From the NCBI GenBank assembly GCA_013396635.1, contig WBMW01000147.1:501346-565345 (forward strand): DNA of 64,000 nt. Reading direction: 5' to 3'. Numbering within the stretch: position 1 is the stretch's first letter; every line of letters starts with the position of its first letter. The notes under the pieces were generated by a model. That model was given only the letters and a program-made list of their open reading frames with translations. It was not told the origin of the DNA and did no database searches. Shown piece by piece: positions 14,501 to 29,500 of this stretch. This DNA is from Penelope pileata. Its lineage: Eukaryota > Chordata > Aves > Galliformes > Cracidae. The translations under genes and the position numbers were made by a program.

Positions 14501-17500
14501 ATAAGCTTTCAATGATCCCACACCTTTACAGGCCAAAGAACATTCTGAGAGAAGGACGACTCACTAAAAATACTGATGTTTCTGGGGTCATTTTTTCTCC
14601 TATATGCTCACACAACAAAGTAATGGGAGGATCAGCTCTGGCTTGCTTTTAATGTTACCTGAAGACATGGATGTACCGAAGTATATCATATGGAGAGATC
14701 AGATGTGTGTTCAGCTGGTGTTTCTTCTTGTCTACACTCTGAACCCTTTTCTAAAGCAAATTAATTCATACAGGCGCTTTTGTATCTGATCAACTTTGGT
14801 GCCTATAAAGGGCAAAATTGAATTAAGATTTCATTTTGTTACCTGTGGTGGAGCAGTGCCCAATTGGAATCTGCTTCCTATGCTCAGCAGCTGAATTTCC
14901 TAAAATACTTTTAGGTAGTTAATAATCTTTGACAGCTACTACACTGACAGATTTGGTTAAAATAAATTCAAAACCTATTAGAGTAGACAAAGAGCACATC
15001 CACAGCATTACAGGCTCCCAGCTTTTCACTCAGGGCTAGGCTGTATGAAGTACATGGGACAGAAGTTCTGAGTAGTAGCAGTCTCCTGCATCAAGACTGT
15101 ATTTTTCCATTTTCTTTGATAATGGAATTGACAAACAGAAAATAAAGTTTCAACAGCTACAGAACTCCCTGCTTAACTTTAGGATAGGGCAACACTCTTT
15201 GAATGTGAAGTTTCTACTCCTGGCTAGCAGATGCAGAAAGGCATGATGTTCTCTTAAAGGCTCAACAACACTAAAGAGGCCATTTACTTTCTTAGTTTTC
15301 AATTTTAGATTAGAAGTATTTGCCCTAAGCAATAAATGCTTACATGTTATATTTAACTACAGTAGACATTATGCTATAACACAGTCATATAAAGAATGAG
15401 TGTCCTGCCTATGTATGCAAGGGCTATGTCAGGTTAGCAACACCCTCCTCCAAGAAGGCCCTTCCACAAAGTGCTTAAGAAAGCCATGGGATATGAAACA
15501 CCAGTGCAAATCTCCATTTGATTACAGGAGATGTTGTGCAATCAGAAGAAACTCTAGCTTGATTAGTTCAGAAGCCCAGTTTTAAAACTACTGTGCTACA
15601 GCTCATGTTAAACTGTCACAGTCATGCGTACATTATACAGTATTCTCTTACACAAGAAGGCAAATTAGGCTGTATGAGAAGCTGCTGAATTCAAGGCCAG
15701 TGTTTGATAGATTCTGCAGGCTTCTGCTTCACTTTTTAGCAGTAAATCAGAGACTGTGCACTTTTCCTACTAAAATTGTAGGAAATAACATCTGCACAGT
15801 ATATTAAAAGACTAAACTATTATATAATTAAAATATTGTAATGACATTGATAACAGTTAAAGTTTGCACAGAATTTTTTTTTAGTTTTTAAAAAGATAAA
15901 CAGCAAAGTGAAGCCACTTAATAAAATAAAAATAGAGGAAGTCTCTATAACTGAAGAGAGCAGCCAGAACAGCTATACAACACATCTATTGCCAGCTGTG
16001 GAAAATTATAAATTGGATCACTTCTGGAAAAACTGTGGACCCCTTTTAACTCATCATACTGGTATTGGGAAAACAGCAAATATTTGACTACCATAACAAA
16101 TTCTAAGAGCAACACAAAAAATATACAATCACTGTGAACCACAGCATAGCAATGAGGATAAATATACCTCTGGAAAGCCACACTTGAAAAATTCAGACAG
16201 ATCTTTGTTCAAAAAGAAGGTAACAATACATAAGGAAAATGAAAATCAAAAGACTATAAAGCGTAAGACCGGCAAAATAATACACTTAAAGGTAGCAACT
16301 TGGAGACTGAGTTAGAAAACATTTTAGGATGTTTCAATGGAAAGTGTCTCTTTTTTCACCATGCTGACTGCCATTGCACAAGCAGTAGGAAAAATGGAGT
16401 ACAACAGTACTGAAAGTTTATGCTGGCTGCTGACACAGCATAGGAACACTCCTATCAAAGATTTCCTACAGTGCTGGAAGCACAATCTTCAATGCATCAC
16501 TTGACAGACTTAGTTTTAACATTCATCATTGTTTCTTAGCATTTCTGAAGAGAATACTGGCATCTGAATCGTTCCAAGCATTTTGCAAGACTCACTCTAG
16601 GTACTTTGTGTGTAAGGATGAAGATGGTTACATACATGCATGTACACACATGGAAGGAAGAGAATACACCTTTAGGTCTCTTCTCATTTCCGCTAAGCAT
16701 GGTAATGGAAACATGGGTAAAATAATTGACTAGTGCACTGCATTTAACCTCCTTTTAAATAAAGACTAACAAGACATGTAAAACATCATCATTTTCAGAC
16801 AGCTTACAGTCTGCTAAAGCAGAGAAAGTAAGGTTCCAAATCTGAAATATATTTATCTTTGGTCCTTTTGATATGAGTCTTCTACTAATTTTTGCTAGAA
16901 TACCAAACTCAGTGTCTGTGTATGTGCATTTAGCAGTGAATAAATATTTCAAGTAGTTCTCCAAAATACAAGGAATCAATACTTTCTTAAAATTGGGGTC
17001 TACTAGGTGATGGAAAATATTTTATTTTTGCAGACTATGTACTTATTTAGTTTGGTAGTATTTTCACATTGAATTAGCCAATCATAATAAAATTCAAATG
17101 TAGCACAGCTTAATCCACACCACTCTTCTTTCACAATTGTATAGGGAGTTATCAAGTGTCACTTTTCGTGCAAATCCTAGGAGTAGATTAGCAAAACTGT
17201 TACAGCTAATTAAAATGTTTGAGATTAGCTATCTGCTATACAAGTATTGGTACACACTACCCTTATCAGAGTACCCTTCACTTTCCAATGCATTTCTGCA
17301 TAAAACTTCACAGAAGAACTGTTCACACTACCTGTTCTCCAGCCTTGAAATCTTGAAGTGCTACACATTCACACCGGTCATCTTCTAAGTTGTAGCCTGT
17401 AGTGATCTATTCAAGCAAAGAGAGACAAAAGCACCTTTAGCTTTTTTTAATCCATCTCCCCTGGCACTGATAAAACATAGTCCTGTTGGAAATGTATCTT

Positions 17501-20500
17501 GACAATAGCAATTGCATACATTTATATCTCTGATGCAGTTCAGAACACGGCCTTCTGGGCTGCAAGCGCACACTGCTAGCTCACGTCCAGCTTTCATCCA
17601 CCATGACCCCCAAGTCTTTCTCTGCAGGGCTGCTTCTCAATGAGTTCTTCTCCCAGTCTGTACACGTATCTGGGATTGCTGCTACCCAAGTACAACACCT
17701 TGTACTTGGCCTTGTTGAACCTCGTTAGGTTCTCGTGGGCCCACTTTGCAAGCTTGTCCAGGTCTCTTTGGATGGCGTCCTTTCCTTTTCTTGTATCAAC
17801 TGCACCACCCAGCTTGGTGTCATCAGCAAACTTGCTGAGGGTGCACTCAGTCCCACTATCCAGGCCATTGATAAAGATATTGAAGAGGGACCCTTGAGGG
17901 ACACCCCTTGTCACCCTCCATAGACAGTCCTGTGCTAAAGCTAGCAGCTTGTCACAAAGTTCTTGAGCTTTCAGTCACCCTCATGAGGCCCACAGGAGCA
18001 AGGCATCGACAGTTCTACATTCTGTGTTTTGTCCTTCAACTACCAGCACATTTTTGATCTCTCAATGAAAATGGATTAGATAACTGTGGATCTTTAGGAG
18101 ATATAATCTTCAGAGAATTATAATCTACACGCAAATAATCACTCTATCTAAAGTTAGGTAATACCCTTAAATGCTAGAAGGATTTTTTTTTCAGTAGGCA
18201 AAAAGAGGACAAATTTCTTAACAAACCTGTACTTCTCCAAAACCATAAATGTTCACACCAACAAGTAAGGCTATTCTAAAAACATAATACTTTTTAATAT
18301 TACTTTCTCTAGAATATTATTATAAAGATGTAGACATAGATGCAACCACAGGATGGAACATAAGCTGCTGCACAATCAGAAAACAACTTTTATGGTATAT
18401 TTTCTGAATTTAGTCTTTACAGAGCTAACTTACTGAAAAATACACTCTAGAGAAAAACTTCGAAGAAGCCAAAGATTCTCTATCAGCCTTTATAAACAAA
18501 AACATGCTTCTTTATAAGCTGACCTACAATTGAGTTTAGCTATACTGTGATTCTCATCTTGGATGCAGTTTATCCAAAGACCATGGGTTATTTCGAAAGC
18601 CTGGTTGATGGTTTACATATTAATAGTTTTACACTGCTTGCATAATCAAAGGTGCATTTGTAAGCCAAAACAGCTCTTTCAAAGTGACCACAGGGAACTC
18701 GTCTCAGATACAGCACATCCAAAATGGCAGCCACAAGCTAGGGCAGCTTGGCCCTGTGGGACACTTGCATAACTGCACTGTACATGGATGCCACCACTTA
18801 ATACCTATTAAAAGGATTTGTGGTATGTTGAGATCAAAAGAGAAAATTAGAGTCATGCAATATGGGCTACTGCAACAGACTGTAATGTTTCAACACAGAA
18901 ATTCCTGTACAATCATTATGCTGGATTGAACAATTTCTAATTAAGATCCATTGTTTACAAGGTTATCCAACCTGGAACTGGCGGTTCCAAGTGGGGAGGA
19001 TTTGCCCTCACTATTACAATGTATTCTCCGAGTTCAAATACAGTTTCCTTCTCAAACTCTGTGACTTGTGTTCAAAAAATAGGAAGCTCTTGACAGCATT
19101 TAACCTGTCCTGAATTTTATTTTATTTTATTTTTTTTTAAGTGTAAACTCAAAATACATGAAAATTCCCTTCCAGTCTCTTGAAAGGACTATATAACAGG
19201 AGAATTTCAAGGACTGGGACAATTCCAGGGAAGGATTCTGTCAGTTTAAGCATGCTTCACTAGGCTACCACTAGTGTTTTGGGGCTGTTTTTTCCTTTTT
19301 CTTGTGGTCTGAGCGTTATTTTTTTTTTCCTTTGTTTTATACAGTAGCACTTCTAAAAGGCTTTTCTGAAAAGCATAATGGAATGCTAGACTTATTTCCT
19401 CTTTCTTTTAATAACAGTCACGTAACAGAATTAACAGGGTGTTTACTTCTCTTCCCACATGATAGCTGACAAATTGCATTCCTTCAGTTTTATTTCTGAA
19501 GAAGACCAATACATGAATTTCAAGTTTTGTAAAAAGCATGCAGTACTCTGCTTGGTCAGTGATTATGGATGGACCCAGCCCAATAGGCAGAGTGTAGCTT
19601 ATTTAAAGCTCTGGCAGAACTGGTAATCAACCTCTGACTGTCAAAATGCAATCTCACTAAAGAATAACAATGAGAAATGCATGAAGACAACCATTTTGAT
19701 ATAGTTCTTAGAGGAAGGTTGATCTAATTAATACTGTCAGAAGCAGGAAAAAGCTGGATGGACCTGGCTTCAGTTAAAACCCAAAGAGCATTTTACCGTC
19801 TAGTTTGGGCAAAGAGGCCCTGTGGAATACAGCAAGAACAGGAATATGCCATTGACACAGGAAGCATTTCAGTATATTTGGAACAGACTAGACTGTGGTA
19901 CATACAATACCATCACTCATTTCTTACTCTCATACAAGGAACTGCTTACTTTATGTATTTTAAAGGGATCTGCTGTAATTAGAGCAGAATCCACCCTCAT
20001 CCCTCTCTACAATAATATAAACTACAACATAGACAGCTTACACTTACCGTAACAGTCTTTTTTCCCCGTTTCTAGTAATACAATGAATCTAACAGAACAA
20101 AAAATGTTTAGTAGCTTTTCCGACTGTCAATGTTACAGTTGTCTATCCTTTCTAAGCCTATAGGTATTCTAAATTAGCTTGTGTAGAAATATGAAACAAA
20201 TGAGTGAAGTTCGTATATACATACAAATTATTTAAGATTCCTCCCTTCCCCCTCCCCTTCTATAGGATACATTTAAGCATGAAATATTGCTTAGAGCCCT
20301 GATATGCTACTGCACTAGCAGGTTTGGCTCTGGAGGTTGGCTCTATATCAAACCCATTGTTAAGGAACATAATAAAAATAAAAAATTATGTTATCAATTT
20401 AAATAGAAGTTTGAATGATTAAAACAACATACCTAGCTGCTCTTTTAACATGGGCTACTTAATTTTTTCGCTCCCAGAACCTTAATTCTCTTTCCCTTTC

Positions 20501-23500
20501 CCTTTAATCCCAACTTTGAAGGGATTCATTAAGAGCCCAGCAGAAGGGTAGGAGAAGTACTGATACTTGCAGCCAAGACTTATATCACAAAAATATACAT
20601 TTCTGAATTTTAAGCAATTTTCTTGATACCAGAGACTCTCATACAAGCTTTGTAGAGAAATCAAAGTTATGACATTGCAAAATAAATAGTGAAAGGCAAG
20701 AACCAGTATTAAAGAACAAGGAAAAAAAAAAAACAAATATGCAACTTTGTAACCTGGCCTATGGTGCTGTAATTGAAACAGTCTTGGTAAAAATAAATCA
20801 GCTAAGTGTAAAGTAAGAAAGTTTTATGTTTTGTTCAGTTAAAGTAAGTTTTTCATCAATATTAACACATGCTATTGTCCTAACACTTAGGTCAACTCTC
20901 CCTTGAAATAGTATGGTCACATTTACAATTTAAAATGAATAATACTAGTTAGTGGAAATAGAATTCGAGAGTATAAATTTTGAAGCATACATGACACTGG
21001 CTAAACAACACTGACAAACTATCCTCTTACAGGTTCCTCACTTCAACATCATCTATTCTGTTAATGAAATCAAGACCTCATCCTCTGAACTAGCTCACGT
21101 AAGACAAAATGTCAGCAGGTCTGACTTTCTATATACATGTCACCTTTTAAATGTTTAATATGCCCTAAAGTAGTATTTTTGCATTTGTTTCTTTGATGTA
21201 GTAACAGATGTACTGTTTTTGTTGAACTAGGCTTTGTTCTTGTCGTTGCTGTCTCCATAACAAGGCTCTTTGGGCATGGTTAAGAGAGCAGGCAGTATTT
21301 CTTAGTTGCAAATTTCTAACCACTTTCCCTAGTGGTAGCTACAAGAGGCAACCTCCCATCATTGTCTGCTTTCATATTCTCAGTACAAATCTGTCTAGTA
21401 TTGTGAATCTTTGTCAGACCAGTCAGAAACAAAACTTCATGTCAGAAAAGTGGAAATATTCTAACTTGGCTGGAAAAAAAGAGGTATCGTGTAGCTGAAA
21501 ACTCTTAAAAATACATTATACATACATGAGACACAACTGTATGCAATCACTTCTAAAGATTTGTTTAGATGAAGAAAGTTCTTACTGAATAGCTAACATA
21601 AGGCATTTAAAAAATTGACAAATCTTTCTTTCAGCTGTTAGATTTTTAGGGTCATTCAGGAAGATAAAATAACTGTATAAGAAGTGTAATGAAAAGTTAT
21701 TAAACTGTGTGCCAGCATTTGAAAGGATTAATGCTTAAGCGTTTCAACAACACTGAAGAAAACCTTACCAGTCCATTGGTATGATTACACATGTCCCACA
21801 GGGGTATCAGAGCCAACGTAACTCTGGAACCATCTTCTGTTGGAATCTGGTTCTGCCGTGTCATAACAGAGGAAACTGCCCATCTACAAAAATAAAGAAC
21901 ATTCGGTGTTCAATGTTCAAAACATCAACGTATGGATAGCCTCTAGTTCAGCCTGGATCAGTTATTTACACCAGGAATTTCCAGACTTACATTTTTAAAC
22001 AACACACTAACAACAGCAGGAGGTAACACAGAATCAGCAGCTCCGGGGTTTCGAAGACATGTACGCAGATCCTGCATTCCCAAATCAGGACTATGATCCC
22101 TCATCTCTTCTGCACTTTTTGCAACAAAACCTTATTTTCACAACCTCAGCCAGGGCCCACTCCCAGGTCACTTTTCACTCCCCCAAGCTTTCACTGCACA
22201 CATACCTCTCACCACATATCCCAAACAAGGGGTCAGCTATTTCTGCAGGCTCCAGTAGTTCACAGCTACTGAATGGCAAGAGGACCTTGTCTATGTGCAG
22301 ACTCTTGTAAGATTGAGGAGACACTTTCCCCTAGCTCCCTGAAGAGCTTACACACTGCATGAACTGGAAGGCATTGTCATCTCCTGACACCAGCATGGTA
22401 TTGTTAAGTGCTTCTTGTCAATTTGGGAACTTTTGGCTTAGTTCAGTATTGCTTAACAGAATAAAGAAAGGGAAAAAATAACAATACCCCAAACATTCAG
22501 ATATCCAGGTTAAAAATCAAAAAGTAAAAGACAGTTTGGCAATGACATCATTCAAAACCTAAGTCAGGTTAAGCAAATGAAATGCCAACTACCAATTCAA
22601 GCACAGGAATCTTCAGAAAAACTTGGTATTTCCATATTTCCTAAACATTTCTGAAATTCCATTTTATTTCACTTCAAACAAAAACAAATATATAATGCCA
22701 GAAAGAAGAAATCTTCAAGTCTTAGCATGCTCTGGCCTTACTGTATACATTCACTGTATTTTTTGAAAAAAGGAACAGCACCAAAAAAAGGTCAAAATAA
22801 TTTTAACTACCCAGACTCCATTACTAATAATAGAATTAGACTTTCAGAAGGTTTTTTTTTTCCAGAAGTACTCCAGATTGCTTAGAAAGATACTGTCAAC
22901 TTGTATTTTACTTAATTTTTTAAAAACTAAGTTAAAATTGTGCATAGCCCTGATATACAATACACAAACACCATTTGAAACATAATTAGTAGTATGTTTC
23001 TTTTTTTATCCGAAAAATTTTAGTCCACTTCACATGCAAGTTGGCATGTTCCTCTGTGACCCTGTAAGTGAAGCAGGCATGCTTTGGATACGCCAGTTTC
23101 ATAGACCTACCCAGAAGCCTCTAAGACCTCATGAATGCCTTTTACTCATGCTATTTTAATCATTTAGCAAAATTAAAGCTCATTATCTTAATTATTCTTA
23201 TTTTTATCATAATTACGTCACCCCCATAGCACCTCCAAGTGACACTCATGCTTCACATGTACAACTTAAGCTCTTCAGCTTTCCAGTTGTTGAACTGTAA
23301 ATATTAGTTTTTGCTACTAAATGTTGGTAAAGCTTTTTAAAAATTAAAATTAAAAAAAAAAACAAACACAAACCAAAAGAACCTCCTGCAATTTGAACTG
23401 AATTATTTTCTTAAAAAATAACAAATTACCTTACTCATCTCAGGCTGTGTGTGCCAGTTGGCTAAGTTAACTCCTCATGACTGTTCCTTTGTAACTATTA

Positions 23501-26500
23501 TAATCTGCATATTTATTTCACTTTCTTCATTAAGTACATTAGTATCAAATCCTACATTTAACATTTCAATAACAACAGGGCTTTCCCACCAATGAAGCAT
23601 TTCCAGGGCCCCACAGTTCACTAAGAAAATACAGAATTAAGACAGACAGACCAACCTGTAGTCGTCGTAAGTGAAAGAATCCTTTAAGGGCAGTTTGCTG
23701 GCATTAGGATGGGTCTGGGAAAGACAAGTTTCAGAAAAAGGTGGAAAGAGAAAGAAAACAGAAATCAGTCAGCAGATTTTCATTATTTAGCTGCCTAACA
23801 GATCCTAACAAGAGCCAAATGAAGCAGGAGGCGTCCAGCCGCGCTACAGAGGGATCATCATGCTATTATGCTCTCATACATCACTGTCAACTTAATTTGT
23901 TGTGCCCAGCAGCCGCCATAAATCTGTTTCTTCATATTTCAAGACTGGAACCCACAGACGTCGTACAAAAATTAAAAAAATTTAAGGTGGACTGAGTATG
24001 CAAAGGTAAAACAAAACACAGCTCTTGGTGCAGGGCGGGGGAATGACCTCAGACAAAAAGCACACGTTAGGTTTCACCACCTCCCACAATTTCCTCTTCC
24101 CGAGGATATCAGGAAAGTATTTCACTCATTCAGGAAAAACACATACAAATTTTTCATTTCTTCCCCTGTACCTGCAAAGGTTTTATTCGGTGAAAGCTGC
24201 ACTACACTTCAGAAATCAAACACTGAACTATTTAAATAGCTTTGGTGATAAATAGATTAAACGGCACCTACACCGACCCATGCACACACACTCCCATTTA
24301 AAAGCAAAGGAATGCTATTTGAGAAAGCCTACCGTAGCCGTCATTAACAAGCAAAATATTTAGATTTTTAAAAGGCTTTAAGTAGCTGTAATGCATGTTC
24401 CTTTCCTGGTAAATCGACTTGTTTAAAGTTTCACAAAACACAGGTAGTTTTAAGCCCACACTCCCACACTTGAGAACTTTATCCCGGTTCCCAAATGGAA
24501 AACCACAACAGCACGCATTTTCATCTTCAGGTTCAATTAGGTCTCAGAGACAAATTGAAGCAAATGATCGAGCGGTGATTTCAGAAGACACGGCCGATTG
24601 TCGCCCAGCTCTGTCTGTGTGACACCCCTAACGCAGGCAGCCCGGCCTCTCGCTGCCGACCCATTAGCATCACAAGCGCGCGGCCATCCATCACGCTCCG
24701 TAATGTACTTGCTGGCACCGCGCGCAGGACAGTAGGGGATGAGGTAAAAGTGGCTCGAACCGTAAATCAATTAGAAAACAAAAGCTCGTGCTCAGCGAGC
24801 AATTTTAGGCAAATTATATATTACAAAAGACCGCCAATGGGGTGTTAGGTCCCAGGTGCCTCTCCTCAGCCCCTCCGGTTAACCCTTTGGATGGGCTTTC
24901 CCCTCGCTTTGTGGCCGGGTTAAAGCCCGCTGTCGCCACTTTTCACTCGCAGCAGAGACTGGGCACGGCGTGGCAGAAGCGAACCAGGAGTGAAACCCGA
25001 ACAGCACGAGTCCGAGCTGCCTGCCCTGCTTCACAGCGTGCCGGGCTGCAGGAGCGAACGTGGGCTTAGCTTCGAAATGGAAACAGCAGCTCTTACAAAC
25101 GCCGTCCCCAACGCCCCCACGTTATTCCTTCACGACAACTGCGTTTCACTGCTCATTGCTAGCGTTAATAATCTGTTCTGCAGCGAAAGCCAAGGTTGCG
25201 AGACGCGGGCTCCGCTCTAAGCGCACCGCGGCATTTCCGCACGGCGCTCCCCGCCAGGAGCCGGCCCTGCCGCGGCCGCCTCCCGGCAGCGCGGNAGCGG
25301 CTGCTAGTGCTGGTTTGGGGTAACTTCAGCGTAAATCAGTGCTGCCTTAAGTTTAAACTGAGAGTTTTGAAGAAACCCCACGTGCACAGACAACCTCTTG
25401 GTCTTTCTCCTCCCTGCTCTCCTCCCTCTCCCCAAAGAACATTAAACGGAACAGAATCATTTCCCGAGGAGCAGCGATCACTGTGGTCCCTATGGGGGCT
25501 GGACGGTGCAGAAGTGACTTTATTTCAAAGCTCTTAAACTGAACACGAGACGCACGCAGCTCCCTGTCACACCCCACACTGGGAGGACCGGCCAGCGTGC
25601 TTAGCCCTGACCTGCAGCCAACACCCACAGCAAGGGAGATAGGCTGCCGTGGTCATCTCCGAGGGAAAATCTGCATGAAATTAATTGCATGATTCTGTTC
25701 AAGACATCTCACAACTGCACATCACACTGAGGTTCATCATTCCCTTGGTATAAACAGTCCAACTGCAGTGAGCCGACTTGAATCCTGGATTCCTCCAAAT
25801 GCTCCGCAGCCCTCCCCATTCCTACATCCCTGAAGCTGTGTGTGGAGACAGCCCAGACATAATTCATACAAACAAAAACACTAGTAAATTACAATAAGGT
25901 ATAAAATCGATAGCCTTCTAATAAAAGACACCAGGCAGAATAAAAACCCTGGTGTACATAATTACCATATTTATAACATTCTGTGGCACATGAAACTAGC
26001 AGCGATTTAAAAGTTAAGATGCTCTAACGTCAGCATATTTGATCATGTTAGATTTCTGACTTGGACTACATTAGTACATAACTTAAAACCCTATAGATTA
26101 CAAGAATCTGAAGACACACAAAAAAGAACAATATTCTGATTAAAAAATTGATTTAGTATGCAGCTTCTCTTTATAGTCCCTTGGTAAAAATGAAATCTCC
26201 CTAACAAACACTTAATAAAACCTGTCAATATATCTAGAAAGAAAAATGACACAAATGCATTAAGTATTAAATACCCTTGAAAAAAGTCACATATTCCATG
26301 AATTTTTGATGTACTATCTTGACATTAATGTAAAACCTTGATATTTATAATTGACAGATATTTAATAAAGTATAGAAGATGTCTGCAGCATAGCATGCAA
26401 ATTGCTGAGGCTGATCCAAAAGATACGGACATATTTAAACTAAACAAACATTTAATACATAAAAAAAATCAGATGTAGCTTTTATCGGTTTATGCACCTA

Positions 26501-29500
26501 GGTCTCTACAGATTAGCTATGAAATGTGACACTATCCACTACACGAACCCTGATTTTTAACTTGCCAAGTCTGTTATGAAGTAGTTTCAAAGTTGGGAGG
26601 GGAAAAGCTTTAAATAAAAAATGGAAACATGAAAATGTGAATATATTCATTTAGATGCAGGTCCTGACATCCTACTGAAAGAGTTATTATAAAGAACAAA
26701 TACCATCTATTTAGTTACCCTTTCTGTGAAAATATTGTCAGAGCTGGCAATCAGGGTGATGACCACTGCAAAAACAAATAGTGGCATGCTGAATTTCATT
26801 TTCCTCCTGATGCTGCTATTCCTAAAGAAAAAAAAAAATAAAAAGCTTCTTCCCCTTCAGCGTTCCAAGCCTTCTTTGAGACATTTGGAGGATATCTCAA
26901 AATAACCAGAAATATTAAAAAGTAACAGTGATTGCTGCCAGATTGTCTGCAGCCACTGTGGAAAGAGACAGACTATTATTCTAGTCACCTAAAACACTAT
27001 CAGACTAGAAGCCAGTTATGCAGTATGGCAACCGGATAAAGGGGGGAAAAAATCCCCAACAACAAGAAAAAAGGCTTCTAAATATTTTTCCCTCTGGGAA
27101 GCAGTGATATCCCAGGGTTCACATCTCATGTTCAGCGTTGCACAAGAAAATGCAACTCCTGATGCTCCCAGAGGAGCCTTTAAGCTAACATTTCCTCATG
27201 TTTTTGGATGGACTTTACAAGATTAATGATTCTCAAATCTCAACCTAGACGCTAGATGACTCCTCCACTTTTGAGGAGGGTTATTTTTATTTGGACAGGT
27301 TGAAGGATTTGATGCAGAAAGAAAGGGTGGGTGCCTTTCCAGCTGAGAAGCCATCACAACCTCACTTCTGCTATCCAGCCTACACAAGCATTAACCTCCT
27401 GTACAAGAATGGGCAGACTATTAGAGGCCACATTCCTTACCCCATGAAATGCCAAAGCTCATTTATCAGAGCTCCCAAACTTGACAATGGCACTGCCATT
27501 ACTAGGAGCTTAATATCTGTTTGTTTACCAAGTGATGCGGTGTACAAGTCCTATTACTGTAACATGCAATAAAGCTTCTGGGTAAAGTTAGAATTAAGAG
27601 TAAGCTTACATAGTGTTAAATTTGCATTTGTATGTATGCTACTTGTTATCTTAAAAATAATTTGTGTGTGAAGTCCTGTTGGCCTTTGTGCTATTAGTCC
27701 TTGTATCCCAAGTAAGAAAAAAAAATTAATTGAATCCCTGGATGTGATCAAAGTGAGTGTTGGTATTTTTTTTTTTTTTGAGGACACCACCTCTAACTTG
27801 AGATATGCTGCCCATCTGCGTCATCTACTACTCCACTGTAATAACTAAAAACAGCCCTCACTTAAACAACTTTTCGTTTTTCTGCATTTCAACACTATAT
27901 ACATGCTTCAAGTCATGACAGACCCATTTGTAGATTGTTGGATTTCTGTGAAGAAGATTTCAAGTACTTAAGTCCAAGGAAAAGTAGTAGGCAATCGCTG
28001 CATCAATATTACTAATTCAGATTTCAATATTCTCAAAAACCTCTTGTGTACTGCTAAAGTAGAGACAGCTCCATTTCTATCTCAAGAAAGCAACATACCA
28101 AGTGTTAGGATTATACTGAGGCCATCACTCCCCACCCCTGCAAACCCAGCCCCAAAACACTAAGGATACTTGAAACAAATTTAAAGCCAAAACCAGTTTA
28201 AGCTTCCACCTTGTAAACTTCCATTCCTTTGAACATAAAGCCTGAGGGTTTGTTCCTTTTGACCAAACAATTTTTTTCCTCCCCTTCTTTGCAGATTCTC
28301 CCCTCTTTCCAGTGTACTCATTAACATGGGAAGGTTCTGTTATGAGCCTTGTTGGATGCTACTTGATGGTTTCGGGCCAATGTGTAGGTGTATGAAAACA
28401 CAAACACCACACACACACACACACACACTCTCTTTCAGGGCCAGAAGCAGGAAGATCTGTCAGCATTTGCTGGTTACTGTCCCTTTCCTAGCTCTGGAAA
28501 TCCTTTGAAGCAGCAGCCTTGAAGAGAAACTCCTCTCTGTGGAGCTGCTGAGGCTTTGACTGCCCTAAAGCTAAGAAAAATAAAGAATTGAGAATGGAAG
28601 ATCCTAGTGATCTACAGGGAAACAAGAATTCTCTTTTTCCATTGGACATATGCTACCTAACCTAACAAGGGAAAGCCAGTTCACCATACAGGACAGGAAA
28701 AAAAGTCAAAGATTATTTTTCTTCATAATAACATCTTTTAACTACAAAGGTATGCTTTGGAATTTTCAAACAGCCAGATTCATTAAGCACTAGGAATTAC
28801 ATCCACAAACGTACATCGTTACTTGATTTTTCAAACAGAAGAAAGATCATCCTGCTTCACAAAATCTAATCTTAAAATTAAAGACATACTACAGGATGGA
28901 AACTTATTAAATCTAAATAACAGTCTTGCTTATTCTTTATGTCAGCAATTTTTATTTACTTTCTGCCAATATACACAAGAAAGCATTGTTCCACACTATT
29001 ATGGGATTCGTGTAGCGGAAGCAGACTGGAATGACTCCTCCTGGTGCAATGGAATTTAACTACACAATCCATTTTTTTGTACCTTCTACCTGCAAAAATT
29101 GTATTTAGTCAAAGAGACAGAGGTGGCACAACAGACAGCTCAAACCGTGACATCAGCTACCACCTCAAGGGTCTGAAGGACCAACAGCCCACCCCATATG
29201 CAAAATAGTCATTAATGGTTTCGCTGATGGAGGACACAGTAAGCATTTTCAGCCAACTGAAAACCAGTATCCTGCTACACCTACTTTATTAAATGGGGGA
29301 GAGACAATTGCTGACTTTTTAATGACCATTTCATGACCGTTCTGTTTACAGGATATTTTATCTTTTCCCAGGTAAGAAGCCAATCAGATATGACACAACT
29401 AGTGACCAAGTTCTCTCTACTTTTTCTTGTCCTCTCAAAAAATCATTTAGAGCAAAAGGCAGACCCACAGGGGCTGAAGGAATGAGGGGGGAGAGCAGAT

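Larger units (their letters stand above)
11585..23655 (-). other. SETD3 introns 7-12 (excluding exons 8-12)
   Basis: The introns are 21884-23655, 17407-21768, 14182-17331, 13391-14014, 12359-13304 and 11585-12197. All have GT-AG ends. Apart from a CR1 fragment at 17540-17965 and AT-rich homopolymer tracts such as the TTTTA repeat near 19115-19140, I recognise no gene or repeat in them. Confidence 0.7.

Noticed and set aside
17594..17914. A 106-codon frame with reverse-transcriptase similarity as a gene
   Set aside because: It is the C-terminal piece of a truncated CR1 LINE, not a host gene; it has no upstream RT core or endonuclease and no 3' tail.
27291..27572. A 93-codon plus-strand frame in intron 6
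   Set aside because: It looks protein-like at first, but it lacks splice signals, a promoter or any recognised motif and ends close to an AATAAA by chance; not enough to call a gene.
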